Shown here: in pieces, positions 1-15,500 of the stretch
Numbering within the stretch: position 1 is the first letter of the stretch
How the letters are laid out: every line of letters starts with the position of its first letter
Assembly (NCBI RefSeq): GCF_001949145.1
Contig: NW_019091634.1
Location: forward strand, 175,917 to 239,916
Direction of reading: 5' to 3'
DNA length: 64,000 nucleotides
DNA from: Acanthaster planci
Taxonomy: Eukaryota; Echinodermata; Asteroidea; Valvatida; Acanthasteridae
Notes under the pieces: generated by a model
Seen by the model: only the letters and a program-made list of their open reading frames with translations
Told to the model about the DNA's origin: nothing
Database searches by the model: none
Position numbers and translations under genes: made by a program

Positions 1-548
1 AGCTTCAGTTGTCAGAGTTGCAGAGGTGGTTGGAGCTTCAGTTGTTGGAGCTTCAGTTGTTGGAGGTGCAGAGGTGGTTGGAAGTGCAGTGGTGGTTGGA
101 GGTGCAGTGGTGGTTGGAGCTTCAGTTGTTGGTGGTGCAATGGTTGGTGTGGTGGTGGTTGGAGCTTCAGTTGTCGGAGGTGAAGTGGTGGTTGGAGCTC
201 CAGTTGTTGGAGCTACAGTGGTGGTTGGAGTGGTAGTGGTTGTTGGCGCTACAGTTGTTGGAGGTTGAGTAGTTGTTGGAGATGCAGTGGTTATTGGAGG
301 AGCAGTTGTTGGCGCCAATGTGATAAGCGGCGTTGTTATCCTTACAGGTGTGGTAGTGACGAATGGTGATGTTGTCTTGAACAGCGTAGTTGTTGGTATA
401 GTTGTCATAATGGGAGTTACAGTTTTTACAGGAGTTGTTATGATTGAAGTCTTTACTGGTGTTGTTGCTCTGATGGTGGTAGTTCTACTAGGTGAGGTTG
501 TTTTCACAGGAGTTGTTGTGTGCCTTGTTACTACAGTGGTTGTAACTC
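1..548 (-). CDS. PTS exon, truncated by window edge
   Basis: The acceptor is at 549-550 (ttgcag on the minus strand) and the frame enters in phase 1. The first half is irregular (VTTTVVTRHTTTPVKTTS). The second half is a tandem of TTEAPTTTAPP-like units that stays open to base 1, so the donor lies outside. Over 180 residues are visible, which makes it one of the longest PTS exons here. The sequence is nearly pure Thr/Pro/Ala/Val with no Cys. It follows the half-VWC exon at 987-1104. Confidence 0.75.
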
Positions 549-3500
549 CTGCAACAATATGGAAAATTTCATTTAAAAGCAAGTGACATGCATACATTTG
601 CAAAAAGTCAAAAATCTGTCATGTACTAAAACTATTTCCCTATCAGAAATATCCTTAATCCAAGCTTTGAGGAAATTAACATGGTCTAAAAAACATTTGG
701 AAAACAAGCTGACCTTTTTGTTGCTTTCTTTAAATCTGAAATTCATATTGCTTTTTACTTCGATGAGTCAACATATTTGGTTGAAAAATTCTTGTTTAAC
801 ATCGATTTAGGGAATGGGGAAAGTATTAATAATCAGTATTTTGTGTATGTAAAAAATGTGTAAGAAGCACTTTTCATAAAGTGAGTCACTGTATTTTAGG
901 CCAAGTGGAGTCTGTGCCAGGAATGTTAAATGATCAAAGGTTTGTGGCAAAGAAATTCCTGAACTCAATATGTTGGGGAAAGATACCTGGAGTTACAGTA
1001 CATCCTGGAATAGGTCTACACTTCAAATGGTAACCGCCAGAAGTGCTACCTGGAAGCAGCTCACATGTGCAATTTTTGCATCCTTCCACGACCGACTCTC
1101 CGGGCTGCAATAAAACAGAAAGAGGCCACAGATTCAGACAATTTTCTTTATTTCTGCAAGAAACATGAATAATAGTATTAAGTTTGAATGACACTTTAAA
1201 AGATGCAGTCTTAACCCCTTCGCGCCGGGATGCGGAGAGAGCCGCCGTACAAATCGAGATCCTCAGCCCGCTTTTCAGCTATTATTCTCGGCCAACGCTT
1301 GAGCGAACACGGTGAAAGAAGGCAGACCCTGGCTCTTGTATATATGGTAATTGGTCTTTGTGCATAGCCCAGAAATGAAAAAAACGATTTTGCACTTTGA
1401 AAAGAGGCAACGGGAATGTGGAAGGGTGAGTAGAGCCACATGCCACTGAACAATCAGCCTTTTCACCCAGTAACTCAAAGCGTGCAGAGCACGCAGGGCC
1501 ACAAACCGAGACTTTGCGGTTTGGCAGGTAGCCTTCGTGGCCAAGTGAGGCTGGAATTCTTGGAGTTGGCTTTCGGGAAGAAATTCCCGTAGTCGAGGGG
1601 TTAACTTGTATTTGTTCCCGAAGCTTTCACCATAAAGCCTTTTGCTTTTTGGACTCAATTCTTCAATAATATGCAACTTTTGGCATGAAATATTTGAGGT
1701 GGGCCACTTACAACAAAATTTCCTTCAATTTTCATATTAGAATTTTGCACTAAACTACAGAGATGCATGTATCTTCCGCTGAAAACTCATTACGTGCAAA
1801 ATACTCTACCTCAGATGCACAACCGAATGGAAAGGGAAAACTTCTAAGAAAGATAGACAATAACCATAAAAAGATACATTAAAAATTAGACTAAGGAAAA
1901 ATACTAGCTTGGGGTAGCCTCAGTACCTGAAGGGTCAGTGTGTCATTGTAGGGGCAGGGTCCTGGAGGACGACACGGTTTTTCAATCTCCACACACATGT
2001 AGGTTTCCCACGTGAAACCGATGACGTACACCAGGGACTTTTCGTCTGCGAGGTTATTGTAGTCCCGGTAGTAGCCCTCGCTGCAGTTACAATCCTTGTA
2101 ATAATTAGGTATGGTGAACCCACCCGTGGGCCGAGGGACAAACGGTGAGCAAAAGATGTTGACAAAAAAGGGAGGGGATCCGTTACTTGACCAGTAGTAA
2201 TCCAAAGTCTGTTTCTCACATGGAATCACAGGTTGTCCGTAACACTCATCATCACAAGCTGTTCAAGAGGAAATGAGAAGTGCAGTATATAGCTTTGAAT
2301 GGTAGATTGAAATCAAGAAGATGTTAGAAATGAAAATAAACCTTTGAAAATACAGTGCAGTTGTCAAATTAAATTACTAAATGTGACCTTCTCTGCAAAA
2401 AAGGGTATTAAGTCATGCAATGCCAAAACACGTAATGGCCTGTTCTATTTGTTCTATTTAGATTTATGACTGTAAACATGGATACTGATGAATAAAGATG
2501 AAATTCTGATCATTCAGCAAAAAATCCTATACAGCATTGTGTTTCCAAGTGTTACACTTAATGAGCTTTTTCTTGAAAAGGGCTTTTATTTAATCTGACA
2601 ATGTTGATATACAAATGTCTATATATCTCACGAACACAGTGCACTACAGGGGTCATTCATATATCAAATTTTAGCTATTGATGTACAAAATCCAGCCATA
2701 TCAAAAATTAAAACCTGAATCTGGCAACTAAGTATTCATTTTTCTAGAGCTGGTCACAAATAAATTATTTTTAGAGGCACTTTGTGGCAAATTACCAACC
2801 TTAAGGGAGATGAACAACATTTAAGGAAGCATTTCAGGGTTTCCCTAACATTTTAGTACCAGGGACAGACCACATTTTTCCCTTTTTTTCGGAAAATTTG
2901 CTTGTTCCGGGTCATGCCAAAGGATTTACGAAGTTTGGTTGGGTTTGATGGATTTGTTTTTAGAGTTCAAATGTGCCAAAGTCTCTACATAAGCCTATGG
3001 GAATGTTGACCGAAGTTGTTACCACTGAAGTTAATAAAAAATTACATTAAGACTGCACAATACATATGCAACCTGATTTGAATGACTATGGGTTATGCAA
3101 GGAAACATTATGAAAAGCATCCAATTATCAATTTGCTTCTGGATCATAACGATAAAATCACATGAAAATATTTTATTTGGAAATATATTAAAACAGTAAT
3201 TAAAACTTTGTTTTTATTTTTTTGGGTGACTCCTATTTTTTTCAAGGCTGTAATCACAAAACCCAAAATTTCTTTAAAATTACTTTCACCAGGAATGAAG
3301 TTATTCCAAATAGGTAAGAAACAAAATTAGTGTCTGTTCTTTCAACAATGAAAGTGTATGGTATTAGTGAAACCAATAAGCACAGACTCATTGTACACTA
3401 AACAATAAAACATCCTTGTTTATAGAGACTGCTGAAGGCAATAACTTGCTGATCTTCCTGTTCGAAGAAGGAAAGCTCCACTATTTAAGCAAGAAAAATC

Positions 3501-6500
3501 ATTAGTTACAAAGTAGGAGAGAATTTTACAAGAATATAAAAAGCCGATTGTCATTTGGCAGGAAATATAAAATGGACATAACTTACGTGGCCGAATAATG
3601 GGGGATGTTGGGAGAATGGTGCCTGGTGTTGTGGTTGGCGGTGGAATCACTGTAAAACGTAATTGCAATAAAACAGATAAATATTATATTCTCTTATCTG
3701 CAGAAATGTTAACAATAGCAATTTCCCAGTTTGAATCTAGAAAGTAAGCAGACTATCCATTTTAACTTTTCAAGTTTAGCATTATGCATGTGCAAACATA
3801 GTGTGGTGGTGTGGAGGTATTATTAGAAACAGCGTGTACCTGTGGTGGTTGGTGCACTGGTGGTAGTGGGGGGTTTGGCCGTTGTTGTCTCTGCTGTTTT
3901 AAACAAATACATGAAATCGATAATCAGAATCAGAAAGGATGTTGCAAATGAAGTCAGAGAATTTAGAAAAGGAGGGCGCTACATTGACTTGTGTCAACTT
4001 AAAACCTTCATGTGTGATGTTCGTTCTACACTCTGTGCCAAAGTCTGGATAGCTTAGTGCTTCTTGGGTGCAGGTCTACTGCAAGACTTGAACTCACCCG
4101 TTGTTGTAAGTGTGCAGTTAGGGAGAGTTCCATCCACAACACAAACCAGCTTGAATCCTGCTACGACTTGCACACATGTACAGATTTCACAATCCCCTCT
4201 GATGAAACTGTCGCCCACCTATGTATCAGACAGTGTTAACAGTTGTTACATCTCAGTAAGAATTTGGTTAAAGGGTGCAAACGTTTACGTCCCTGGTTTG
4301 CTGCCTTGATGTCCATGACTGCAGTATGAATGAAATGACCGAAAAAAATTACATAGTTGCTGCGAATCAAATCATGCACGCAAATAAGGATGCAAAAATT
4401 GTTTGATATGCATTTTCTCTGAGGTAACATTAACATTCGTATAGGGTTCTATAAAAGGGATGAAAGTAACTTTTTCTGTTACTTGAAACAGCTTTAAAAT
4501 GCACCTTAAAAAACACACCATGTTAACAGAGTGTCTGGCAAAGTGGCAGAGAGCATAACAGGCCCGACTCAACTGCTACAGCAAGTTACTTTCTCAGGAA
4601 TGACTACTTACGTCTTTAGGGTTCAAGTCTGGCTTACCCCATAATGTTTTCCTGTCTCTTCATCCTTGCAGTCACAGGGCCTCTCTGGTTTCAAACACAT
4701 TGATGTGCCATAGTTGAACAGAAATTTATCATTAAACTCCTCCCCATCTTTATAGTAGCCCTCTTTACACTCGCAGTCCTCATCGACTTGTCCGAAAATA
4801 GGATTGCAGAAGAAATTTTCCTCAAATGGTGGGGGGCCTCCAAAGTAGTACTGGCTGTCTTCGCAGGGTATCTCAGGAGCATGGCAATGATCTGGGCAGG
4901 CTGAAATGGTACAAAGACAACAGATACTTTCCTCGCATAGAATAGACTGGGATATAGAATGATAATAACAAAAGAACACAACTTAAAAACCTAAGAAAGC
5001 TGAGCAGACCGTTTCTTTCTCATAAATGGGCAAAAAAGGTGAACAGCCCAAGGAAAGTGTGCAGGGGTGTCGCAATGTCATTTTTTCTTTAATTGCATTC
5101 TTTTTTTCCTCATAAAAATCCCCTAAAATAATAAAAATCATCAAGGCCATTGTTTTTTGGTCTAAGTGGGCATATTTCAATGTTACTTTAGCGTATTCAA
5201 AAAAATTTCATCAGCCAGCTTGAGGAATGCATTTTACTTCAATGGAATGACAGAAGTATGCAGTATTTTCAACACTTTTTCAGCACACTGAATATTCTTG
5301 AACGGCTTTTGCTGTGACTGGAAAATGAGTCTAATACATGAAATATGAACTAAGTGTGAATTACTCTCGCAACAGTAACAGAAAGCATTCTTCCTGAAAA
5401 TGCCCATATGGTTTTTAAAAGCTATGGGCACTTGTGTTCCGTGGGCCCTCCACTGCCCTAAGTATAGTTACTAATTTCATGGCATTGGTAAGCAGTGGAG
5501 CCTTACATTTCGTGCTGAGCTGTGTGAAGCTATTTTAATGTCTACTGTAGTTTGAAACATCCCGAAAATCAAAATTTCAGTGAAAGATGCTAAAACTTTT
5601 AAAAACTTTTCTGATTTTTGTGTGGTTTTGTTCTGTGGCCAACAGTGGTATTTTCAAAGGCCCTAAATTTCTTCTACTTCCCTAATTTTGTAGGCCTATA
5701 ATCAGGCCATAAATTAAACACTAGACAAAAGTGAAAAAAGAGACATTACTTGTTTTGCCACGGGTTGTGACCATAGGTGTTGTGGTTGGCGGCAGTGTGG
5801 TGGTTTTTACGGTAGTTGGCGGTTCGGTTGGTGCTGGTGTCAAAGCAGAAAAAAATGTTTTCATAATATGTCATTGGAAAGGAGAATGAATATGTACATC
5901 CAATATTGGAAATCACCTTGCTCTATGACCTGCTGGAAAGCATATTTCTCAAAAAGAAAGAGGCTATTTTGTTCCCTCTATCTACATAGATTGTCATGGG
6001 ACTGATGCCAAAATAGTCTTAGAAAGTGTGTCCATTTCAGACGAAAAAAGCACTAAGGAAACAGATGGGGTTAACAGAGAGCTTTTATTGAGTGCCCCAA
6101 ACATCTGTGTTTCCAGTGAAAAACATAAAGAAACACTTACGACAGTAAGGACAGCAGACGTGTGGATCTTCGATCGGCTATTAGAATAAGAAACATGTGT
6201 AAGCATTTTGTAGACTGTCCATGTGATATGTTAGTCTCTTCTTTAATGTACAACATATTTGACATCTCTTTGGGGTAAGTGTATTAAAAACTGCATGTTT
6301 TAACAGCCAACTGAGGGTGCTGTCACTGTGGTGTCATCTGGAGAAAAGACTATTCAAATGGCTAAACCGAAAGTTACTTCCTCATTGAAAACATTTCTGA
6401 AATCTGGTAGCTCATTGGCTTCTTGGCATGTACTGTTCAATACACAACCATGACTCTGCAAGGAAAAACAAATTGTGGAAGATTCCAGCAGTGTTTGTGC

Positions 6501-9500
6501 CAAAATCAATGCAACATTGCAGTTCTCTCTGTCGATTGACATCTCTGTGTTATTCTTGAATATGGATCTTTCCATTAACATAGAAAACCAAAAACGTGGT
6601 CAGATACAAGTCAAAAATAAGAAAACAAATATATGAAGTAACTGAAATGTGCACTTTCAAGGACACTTATGGAGTACGAAACCAGAAAAATGTCAAGAAA
6701 TGTGTCTGTTAGTAGTTGAGAGAAGAAAGGAAAGTGACGCTGAACTCACGTGGCTACATGGCAGGGTGGGCATATGAATTCCTTACAAATCACATTGCCA
6801 TTCTCTTTGCACTCGCACTGCATACATTTTTCAGGGTACCATATTTCGCCAGGCTGCGGGAGTGTACACAAAACATAAACCTCACTTAAACAAATTGTCT
6901 TCAGGGAACTGAACATCCCACCACCTAGAGAAAAAAAACAGTCTTTTTGTGTCATAAATTTCTGAGAACTGAAAAAAAAAGATCATGTATACCTAAATGT
7001 CGGAAAATCTGTATGCTCCAAACTTCGAACTGCTAATAAAATGCACCACAACAGCACAGAGAATGTTTGCTGTGAGATATATCAAGGGCATGCATAGCAT
7101 ATATAGTGGGTAGGCCTTCACTCTGTTGAGGGTAAGATTTCTTTTTCAGGAAAGTTAAGTCTGATAAGTTGCGAGAATTTAAATACCATGCTGGGTAGGC
7201 AGTCACTGCATTAAGGGGACATTCTTATACAAGGAAAGTCAAGATTATGTTGAAGGAATGCAAAATTTATCAATAAAATGTTTTGGGTCAATATAACAGC
7301 TACCTTTTCAATGCCCCCAAAACCACAGAACAGGGATGTGAGGGTAGGCCCCGTTGCATCATTGGGAAGTTTTTATTGATGGGCATAGTGTATTGATTAC
7401 TGTACATGTATATGCCCCAAATTATGGAACTCTATGGGGACAAGCTCTATTGTTAGGGAAATGTGAATCGAGTTGTGGGGACATTTCTGAGTCCCCACAA
7501 TGTTTTCGGTCCCCACAAAATAGGTGAAATATCAAGTGTACGTCCCCACAACTATGGTGCGGGAGTGTGCGTAAAACCATGATTACATTGCCACTAGTTC
7601 CAAAATGTCAGAATCTTTTGTTGACAAAAAGTTCAGACAAAACTTAATAGCGTTACCTCTCTGTATTCCCAATAATTGTCGCCTTCATACTGACAACGAT
7701 CTGCAATAAAATTAAAACTGAATGAAAATGAAATGAAATTAAAGTAACTCAAATTACCAAATTTGCTGCCAAGTTGGATCATCTTCAACAGATAATCTCC
7801 ACAAACATTTACTTAACGCCAGTAACAGTAGCATACAAATGTTAATAACAATGGAAACAATTAATGCCTTGAATTGATGGCCTATTTTGTTAGCTTAGTG
7901 AATGTTTAATGGTATTTTTAAGTTCTAACATTTTTATTAACTTAATTTTTTACATTTCTATTTTATATTGTGTGTTTGAAATTCAGTTTTTTGTATTTCT
8001 AATCAAGTGCAAACTGAGGAGAATTTGATGTTGATATGAAGAACAAATTAATTGAAACTGCAATCATGTACACTTTTCCAATGAGATGAAGCTTAATACA
8101 GCTACCATTGTAAGGATGCCTCTTTATTCTCCTGATTTTTTTATAGATCGCTACAGCCAGATTATCAATTCAGTGGTTGATGTAGAACAGAACATACCTT
8201 TGGGAACGCAGTGACAGCATCTTTCATCGTGTGGTTTTTCATTAACTAGCTCTTCCTAAAATACAACCACAGAAATGGAACAAACGTCCTAGGTATCATC
8301 ACAGTGAAAAACAGATTGCTGGTTGTGAGCAAAGTGAAGGGGAAAAGAACACTTTGCCACATGTGCTAAAAGTTTGCCATGGTCTGGCCATTCCAGTTGC
8401 CGAGGTGTTTACTGGGTCACTAAGTATCACACAAAATGTAATTTCACAGAATAAAAAGTACTCGTCTGAAAGCAAGTTAACAAGATAAATCTGGCAAGGG
8501 CGCTATTGTTATGTTAATGCTTCATCAATTAAACATTTCCAACCTCCCAGAGAGAAGGACCATGTTGAAAACTAATTCTGAAGTTTGAAGGCAAATCAAA
8601 TTACTAACAATACATAAACAAAGCATGAGCTTTTGCTAAAAAGAGAAAAACTGTGGCTGCAACACAGACATTTCTTTCACAGACTAATCCACTCTGACTG
8701 GAAGTCCCCTCCTCAATGGCAAAGAATGGACACGCTGGTGTGAAAAATTTCAACTTTGCCACGACACACAAGTGAAGACTATGCATTTAGACAGAACTTG
8801 GGCACGCATGTTCAGCGCACTCTGTGCCAAATGCTCATTAATCTGCAGGTGAGAGTAGTGTTTTCCTACCAGAGGGACATCACTCCTGTAGGTAAAAAGC
8901 TTTCAAATGATGAACTGCAACAAAGGCCTTTGTCACAATTGATTACCCTGTTGCTTGCTGGTATCCTAAAAAGTCTTGTGTCTGGTCTTGTGATGGTCTC
9001 AACAATAAATGTTTTTCTCTTCTTCCTGCAAGAAGCAGATAGCTAAAATCCAGATATCTGTCTACAGCTCGTGTAACTTGTGTCTGTCCTTAATGATCAG
9101 TGAACTGTACTGTAAACACAAACACCAACTTTGCAAGTGTTTCTGCAAGGTTTATGGAGAGTTGTGGGAATATCAGATAAAACTAAAAACACTTTTCAGT
9201 CCCAAATTCTTCTTTGTTCACTGTACTATTTGACCGAAGCCAAGTTTTCAAATCACTGTCACACCTGCTGACAGCATGCAAAATATTAAGACAAAGAAGA
9301 TTGGGGAAGAAGCGGCGTACAGTATGTTGTCATTTAACAAAAAAAATTGAAACCAAATCGTGAATGAAAAAATCCAAAAATTGTGATTTGAAATGTGGTT
9401 ATACCAATTCTTGAAGTGGAACTAGTGCCTTCGTTCAACGCACACGTAATTCATTTATATACAGCTACTGTGCTGCCAATTGTGATGTATGCTGGCACAT

Positions 9501-12500
9501 GTATGCTGAAACACCTGTATGTATGGGGTTCCTCTGACCCCACAGAGATGACAAACAGGATCCATTTTATTGACTGTGTCCATATGACTGCTCATCATTA
9601 AGGACTATTCAGTGATACTGTTTGTGTCTCTCTTTCTGTCAAAAGCCTACTCTAGTAGGGCGTCTCCAGGACTTGGGTGGGGGGGTAAAATGGAGATTTT
9701 CCTTAGAATGACTTGATCATCTGAGAGAGATGATCCTCGTTATCCCACTCCTCTTTTCACAGAGACGTGGAAGAACTGGTTCTAAAATGCTGGCATTTTC
9801 AAGATTATGTCTCCTTGAGGGCAATTGGCTATGCCCCCCCCCCACTGGATACACCCTTGCCTACTTGGACTAGTCTGAGCAGTTAATACTTACATCGTCA
9901 TCGCAATCACCCGGCTTCAGAGGGCAAATTTCACCACAGCTTACTAAGCAGAGATCTTTGTCAATCCACTTACACAGGACACACTCAGTTTTATTCCAGT
10001 GGTCTTCATTCTGTTTAGAATGATGAAAAATTGTCACATGAAACAAAAACATGCTTAGCATTCGGGTATTTTTATTTTCAACGTGATTGCCATTGTTTTT
10101 TTTTAAATTTAATGGTTAGTGTTTCCACCATTCACAGACACAAAAATTAAAGTGGCATGTCAAGTAAGAGAATTGAACATACTTGAAAGGGTTTTTACAC
10201 GTTTACTTAATCAGTGTGTAACTTTGAACTTTTCCACCTCAGGTTTCCCTTCCTCAGGTAAAATAAAAAAGGAAAAAAACTCAAAAAGGAAGTGGATGGG
10301 GTTACCTTGCCTAACACTACCACCATCTCTGAAACATTCTATAATCCTATAAATCCTTTCCTCAAGAAAGAGAAACTCAGTTACTCATTTGTGTAATACC
10401 AATACCAATACCTTAGGCTCCACAGACATTATTAAAAATTCTCTAGATTATGATAGAAGTATTCTTTGATACAATTTTCACACTAATGCAGCTCTTCTCC
10501 AGTGTATGAAAACCAATAATTTGAAATCTTTGGGGGTTAAACGTTAAAGTGCTTATTTTAAACATTTAAACTGATGACTTCTTTTCTTTTCTACTTTTCA
10601 GGGCACTGTGATGTCAATAAGGGAAGGCACTGCAACAGTTTCTAGGCTTTTCTGTTCAAATTTTGAACCCAAATTTTACTCATTTTCAAGAGATGGTTGC
10701 TCTCAGAAGGGAAAAATATAAACAATTCCTGCACTTTTTATTTCCACAAATCAATGCAACATGGAGGTTTCTCCCTGGAATGACATCAAAGTTTTGCTCT
10801 TGAATATGAAATTAGACATAAACATGGAAACAAAAATGGCACCAAAGTACAAAAGAGAAGAAAAGAAAAATAACCGATAATACGGTTAACTCAAACACAA
10901 AGGTACATTTTAAAGGATTGTGGCAAAAGATTGTGTTGTAGAGAACCTTGAAACAGAAGAAGGAGGACTTCCAAATAAAGCACTCAAGATAACCTTATGA
11001 TCCTCATAGTCGTCGCAAGGGCACTCAGGAACACAGCGTTCTTTGTCCCAGTACTGTCCTGGTGGGCAACTACATGCCGGGATACAGAGTGGGGACCCAG
11101 GCTCAGGGCATTCCTTAGGTTCTGTGTCCTCACAGGTTCGAAGACAGGCACATGGCTCATACTCCAGTGGGTCACAATCTGACATGTGCAACAACAAATA
11201 ATAGTCATTTCTTCATTTACAAATAGCAACTTACGTACAATTCTGTTCCAATGCACTGTAGCAGCATGAGTGCCAACAGTCACTCTTGTGCATGTGTTTT
11301 CTATATGGAACACAAACATACAAAGCTTTGGTGTGTATACGGCTGGTTGCCCGCAAACTATGACACTGGCTCTTTTGTGCCAATCTTCTTCACTGCAGCT
11401 GGTTTACTGCACAATTATGCACATGAGACAATGACACACACTTGTTGGACAACACAAAAGTGCAATCTGATATTCCTGTGAGGGATAGTTGGTGCAGTGC
11501 ACTATATAGCACAGCTGTGCATCTTTGTGTGGCTTACCAACTAACCCAAAGTGTGAGTTCAGCATAGGAGTGTTAAGCTCCAATGTGGTCCAGCCAAATG
11601 CATGTAAAGGTGCCTTGGGCAGCTGTCAAATCATCCGCATCTGCCCAAGGAGCACAGCCAAAGAACTGAGGGGATGAGTTTTATTCAGAGTGAGGAAAAA
11701 CGGAGAACACAGAGAAATAATCTTATAGTTAATTGATTCTTGTTAATCTATTCTATGTGATGTGATTTTTATGTGATTGAATTGTACAGATTTTTTCAGT
11801 AGTATAATTTTCAAATGATTTTTAAAAAAATGTTTTGTTAATAGTTTTATTATCATTAAATAATAATAATTTGTATCTATGTGAAATTGAATAAGATATA
11901 TGTTTTTATACTCAAGCTTAACACTGAGAGATGGCCCATTAAAAATTATCTCCTTTTTTAACAAAGAAGATAATTTTTAATCTAATAGAAGACATGGCCA
12001 CCATATGGAAATAACGCTAGTTCTATTATTATTATAAGATGTATCATGCCAAACATTTCGAAGATGTGCAATTTTTAGTACCAATCAAGGATATGTTCCT
12101 ATTGGATCAACATAATCCTAGATTCATGAAAGTCAAACAGTAGAGAGCATTGACCCATTTTGATTGAATGGCATCAATGCAGGCTGTGAAATATTGTCTA
12201 ATTACAAAATGGACGCAGGATGATATGCACAAAATCTGAGACAAACAATTTCAAGCTCAACATTCAGTAGGACTGTCAAAAGGGCATGAAAATGACCATA
12301 TTAAAGTCAATTGCTTGACAAATTTGTGTTGTTAAGCAAAAATGATGTAAGAACTATTTCCAACAAAAGCATTTCCAAAATTAGGTATTTTTTTATGAGT
12401 AAATCTATACGCTAAACAGTTTTATGAGACTTCCTCCTTACTTTTAAGGGGCCTAGAAATGAGTTTTTCTAACAGGTGCTTTTTGTGCAAACATTATATT

Positions 12501-15500
12501 CCTCTTCTTTGTATGAAAAATATTTGATATGCCTTTGGGATTAAATGTATAAACATGTGTCTTTATAAAAACGACACTGTGCTGTTTGTCAACTTCACAG
12601 GTTACTCTATTAAAATTGTAAAACCAAATTTGCTCTTTGACAGCATTTCACTGATTTGTAACAAGTAAGAACTGCAACAGGAAGACGGCTTTCTGGAAAT
12701 TTATCAGTTTATAAGGAGAATCTCTGTTTAGTTAAAGACAAGAGCATCATAAAGTTAAATATGACAAATTCCAGTACTTTTCTGTACACAATACGGGCAT
12801 TTCACAATAGTGTGTGCCTCCAAGAGTTTGCGAAGCACTGGCCAATCATAATGCACAAAATCTGTTGACCCAATGCGCGCATTTGGAGAGAATCGACAGA
12901 TATTCCACGCTGTGATTGACCAACGTGTTGCAAACTCTTGGAGGCACACAATTGTGAATTGGCCTTATAGATGTAACATTGAGGGTTTTTCCAAAGGATG
13001 AAATAACAGTTTTGCTCATGAATGTGGAAATACTCATTAGCATTATCCAAAAAGGTATCACAATGCTTCTTAAATCAGTGAACAAATTCAAATTTGAAAT
13101 TAGTTTAGAGGCATTTTCATGGGTTTATTGAAGAATGTTTCTTTACACAGACCCTTTAAAATAATAGTCAACCTACTTGGTGTTGTGACTTGAACTCTGG
13201 TGGTGACTTGAGGTGTTGCTGTGATTACAGTTGTTGCTCTCTTGGTTGTTACTGGTGGAGCTGTTGGGCTGCTTGTCATGATTTCGGTGATGGTTGTTTC
13301 AGTCGTCATTGTGGCTGCTGTCGGAGCTGAGCATGTTAAGGAGACATGAGAAAAACTGAAACTTTAGATTTTGTCTCAACTTTTACTCCCTTTGATAAAT
13401 GCGTTTGGATTATTGTCAAATGAAGGCGACATTACCGGGTCTTGTATGAAAACTTGCTCATGGAAATAAATGCTGATTTGTTACTGCTGTAATTGTACTG
13501 CTAAAAAAGTGCCAAAATTTGCTGTTTCAACACCTGAGAAAAGCATCCCTTTTTTATTAGGTTTTTTAGCATTTTCATTTTTTCGATCAGTGAAGAAAAT
13601 CTTACAGAATGTGTTGTGTTGGGTATATATTGAGATTACTATATCCGAAGAAATTGCAGTCTGCACTCCTCACCTGCTGTTGAGGGGACAGTTGTGGCTC
13701 GCACTGTTGTCTGTTCAGTTGTTGTCGTTTCTGGCGTTGTAGCAAGGATAGTTGTTGTTCGTGTTGTGGTTGTCGGTGAAGGTACTGTCGTTGGACTCAG
13801 TGTTGTCGCCTCGCTTATCACCTCTTTCGTCGTGGTTTGGACTGTCGTCACTGTTGTGCACAATGACATTTCAATGGGAAAGTAAGTGTTTCACTTGCTG
13901 ACTTAAGATTAAAGATTAAAGTTCAGTCATTTCACGATTCAGTAATGCTTTCACGGAGTAATGCACTGTGGATATAAAGATGTTCTTTACATTGCCATCG
14001 AATAAATGCTTCATGAGTATGTAGATAATATTATTAAATGAAACAACATTTTATCCTCTGGCAGATTTTGTGTTTAGAGAACTGTTACCTCACTAGGTTA
14101 TAAATGTAATGATGTGTGAGAAAAATAAGCATGACAATATTACGTTGGAAGTTCTGATATAAATGCCAGTTTTAAATGGCCACAAAAGCTGCTGGTAAAA
14201 ACAAGAGACTTCCTTTTCCTTGGTGAACACTTACGAATTTCTTCACATCCGTTGTAAGTTATTTGAAAGCGGGCAGTTGGAAAACGATTCAAAATGTAGA
14301 TTCTCATGGCAGACACAAACGACAAGTCGGTAGGTAGATGTATCTTTGTGCCAGGCTCGCCAACAAACAGGTACTCCTGTCCATTGTGGACCTCGCTGAA
14401 TTGGCCACCTCGGCTAAACTGGACCTTCACTGCAAATTTCACCTGCGTCATGGCTTCAGCATCGCTGATGATAATCACTGATGTCACTTGCGCCCTGGGC
14501 GTAAATATGGCAGTCAGGTAGGAGCCGTCGTACGGATACATCTCATGTATAGGTGGAGACGGGGGATTCCACCAGTATGACGGAGGAAGATAGTCGCCTG
14601 GATTTTGAGAGGTTTCCCTTTGGACATCCACTGGGGGATAACTGTCGAGGTTTTCGGCGCATTCCTCCACAGTTGTGGTACGAGGTACTGTGAAATTTTG
14701 AAGAAAATGTGCATAATTGAACTTTTTTAATGTTGATGATTATAAAAGCTGGGCATCCGCTGATCTCTATATACAGACTGGATAGAGCATTGAGGGCTGT
14801 AAAGTCAGTAGATGCTTTATGTTTCGAGGTCCAAAGCCATTCAAATGTGTTGGAGACTGACCAAGAGACTTTATTACAATGGGGCCGTCATATTTTGACC
14901 GCTGAAGTTAATTTTATGTGGACCAATTTTTTGTATTCACACAAGGGGTAATCAAGAATAGACTGTGTAGTTATCACTTTATACTACATGACTACAGTGC
15001 TATGCTGCACTGTAATAAATCTATAGCTAGCTATCTTTACAGCCTCCAAAAAATAAAGTCAAGGAAGTCTTATTTATTTGAGCATGGCAATGGATGCAGA
15101 GGCAGAACCTGGAGAAAAATGCAGACATATAAACCAGTTTGCAGGTTATATCTTCTTTCGTTTTTCCTCAGTACCAAGCAGATTTTCTGATCAATTCATA
15201 ATTAAAGTTCACACATCCAGTATTTTTGGGGCTCCTGCAAAAGTAAATGTACTTTAATCAGAACATCAAGACATGTAAAGTGGAACATTCTAAAACAGAA
15301 ATCAGTTACCTGCAGTGGTTTGGACTTGGGTTGTCTCTGCAGTGGTTGCCTCAGGAGTGGTGGTGACAACTGTCATTGTAACTTCTTCGGTGGTTGTAGG
15401 TGGGGCAGTTGTTGTAGGTGCCTCAGTGGTTGTCACACGAGTAGTTGTTGTCTCAGTCGTTGTTGACGCACCTGTTACAGAAGTTCATTGTAGACAATAA

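Noticed and set aside
1211-1676. Minus-strand ORFs near 1.2-1.7 kb as coding exons
   Set aside because: They lie in the piggyBac-like MITE, and the similar copy at 16.1 kb does not preserve the frames.
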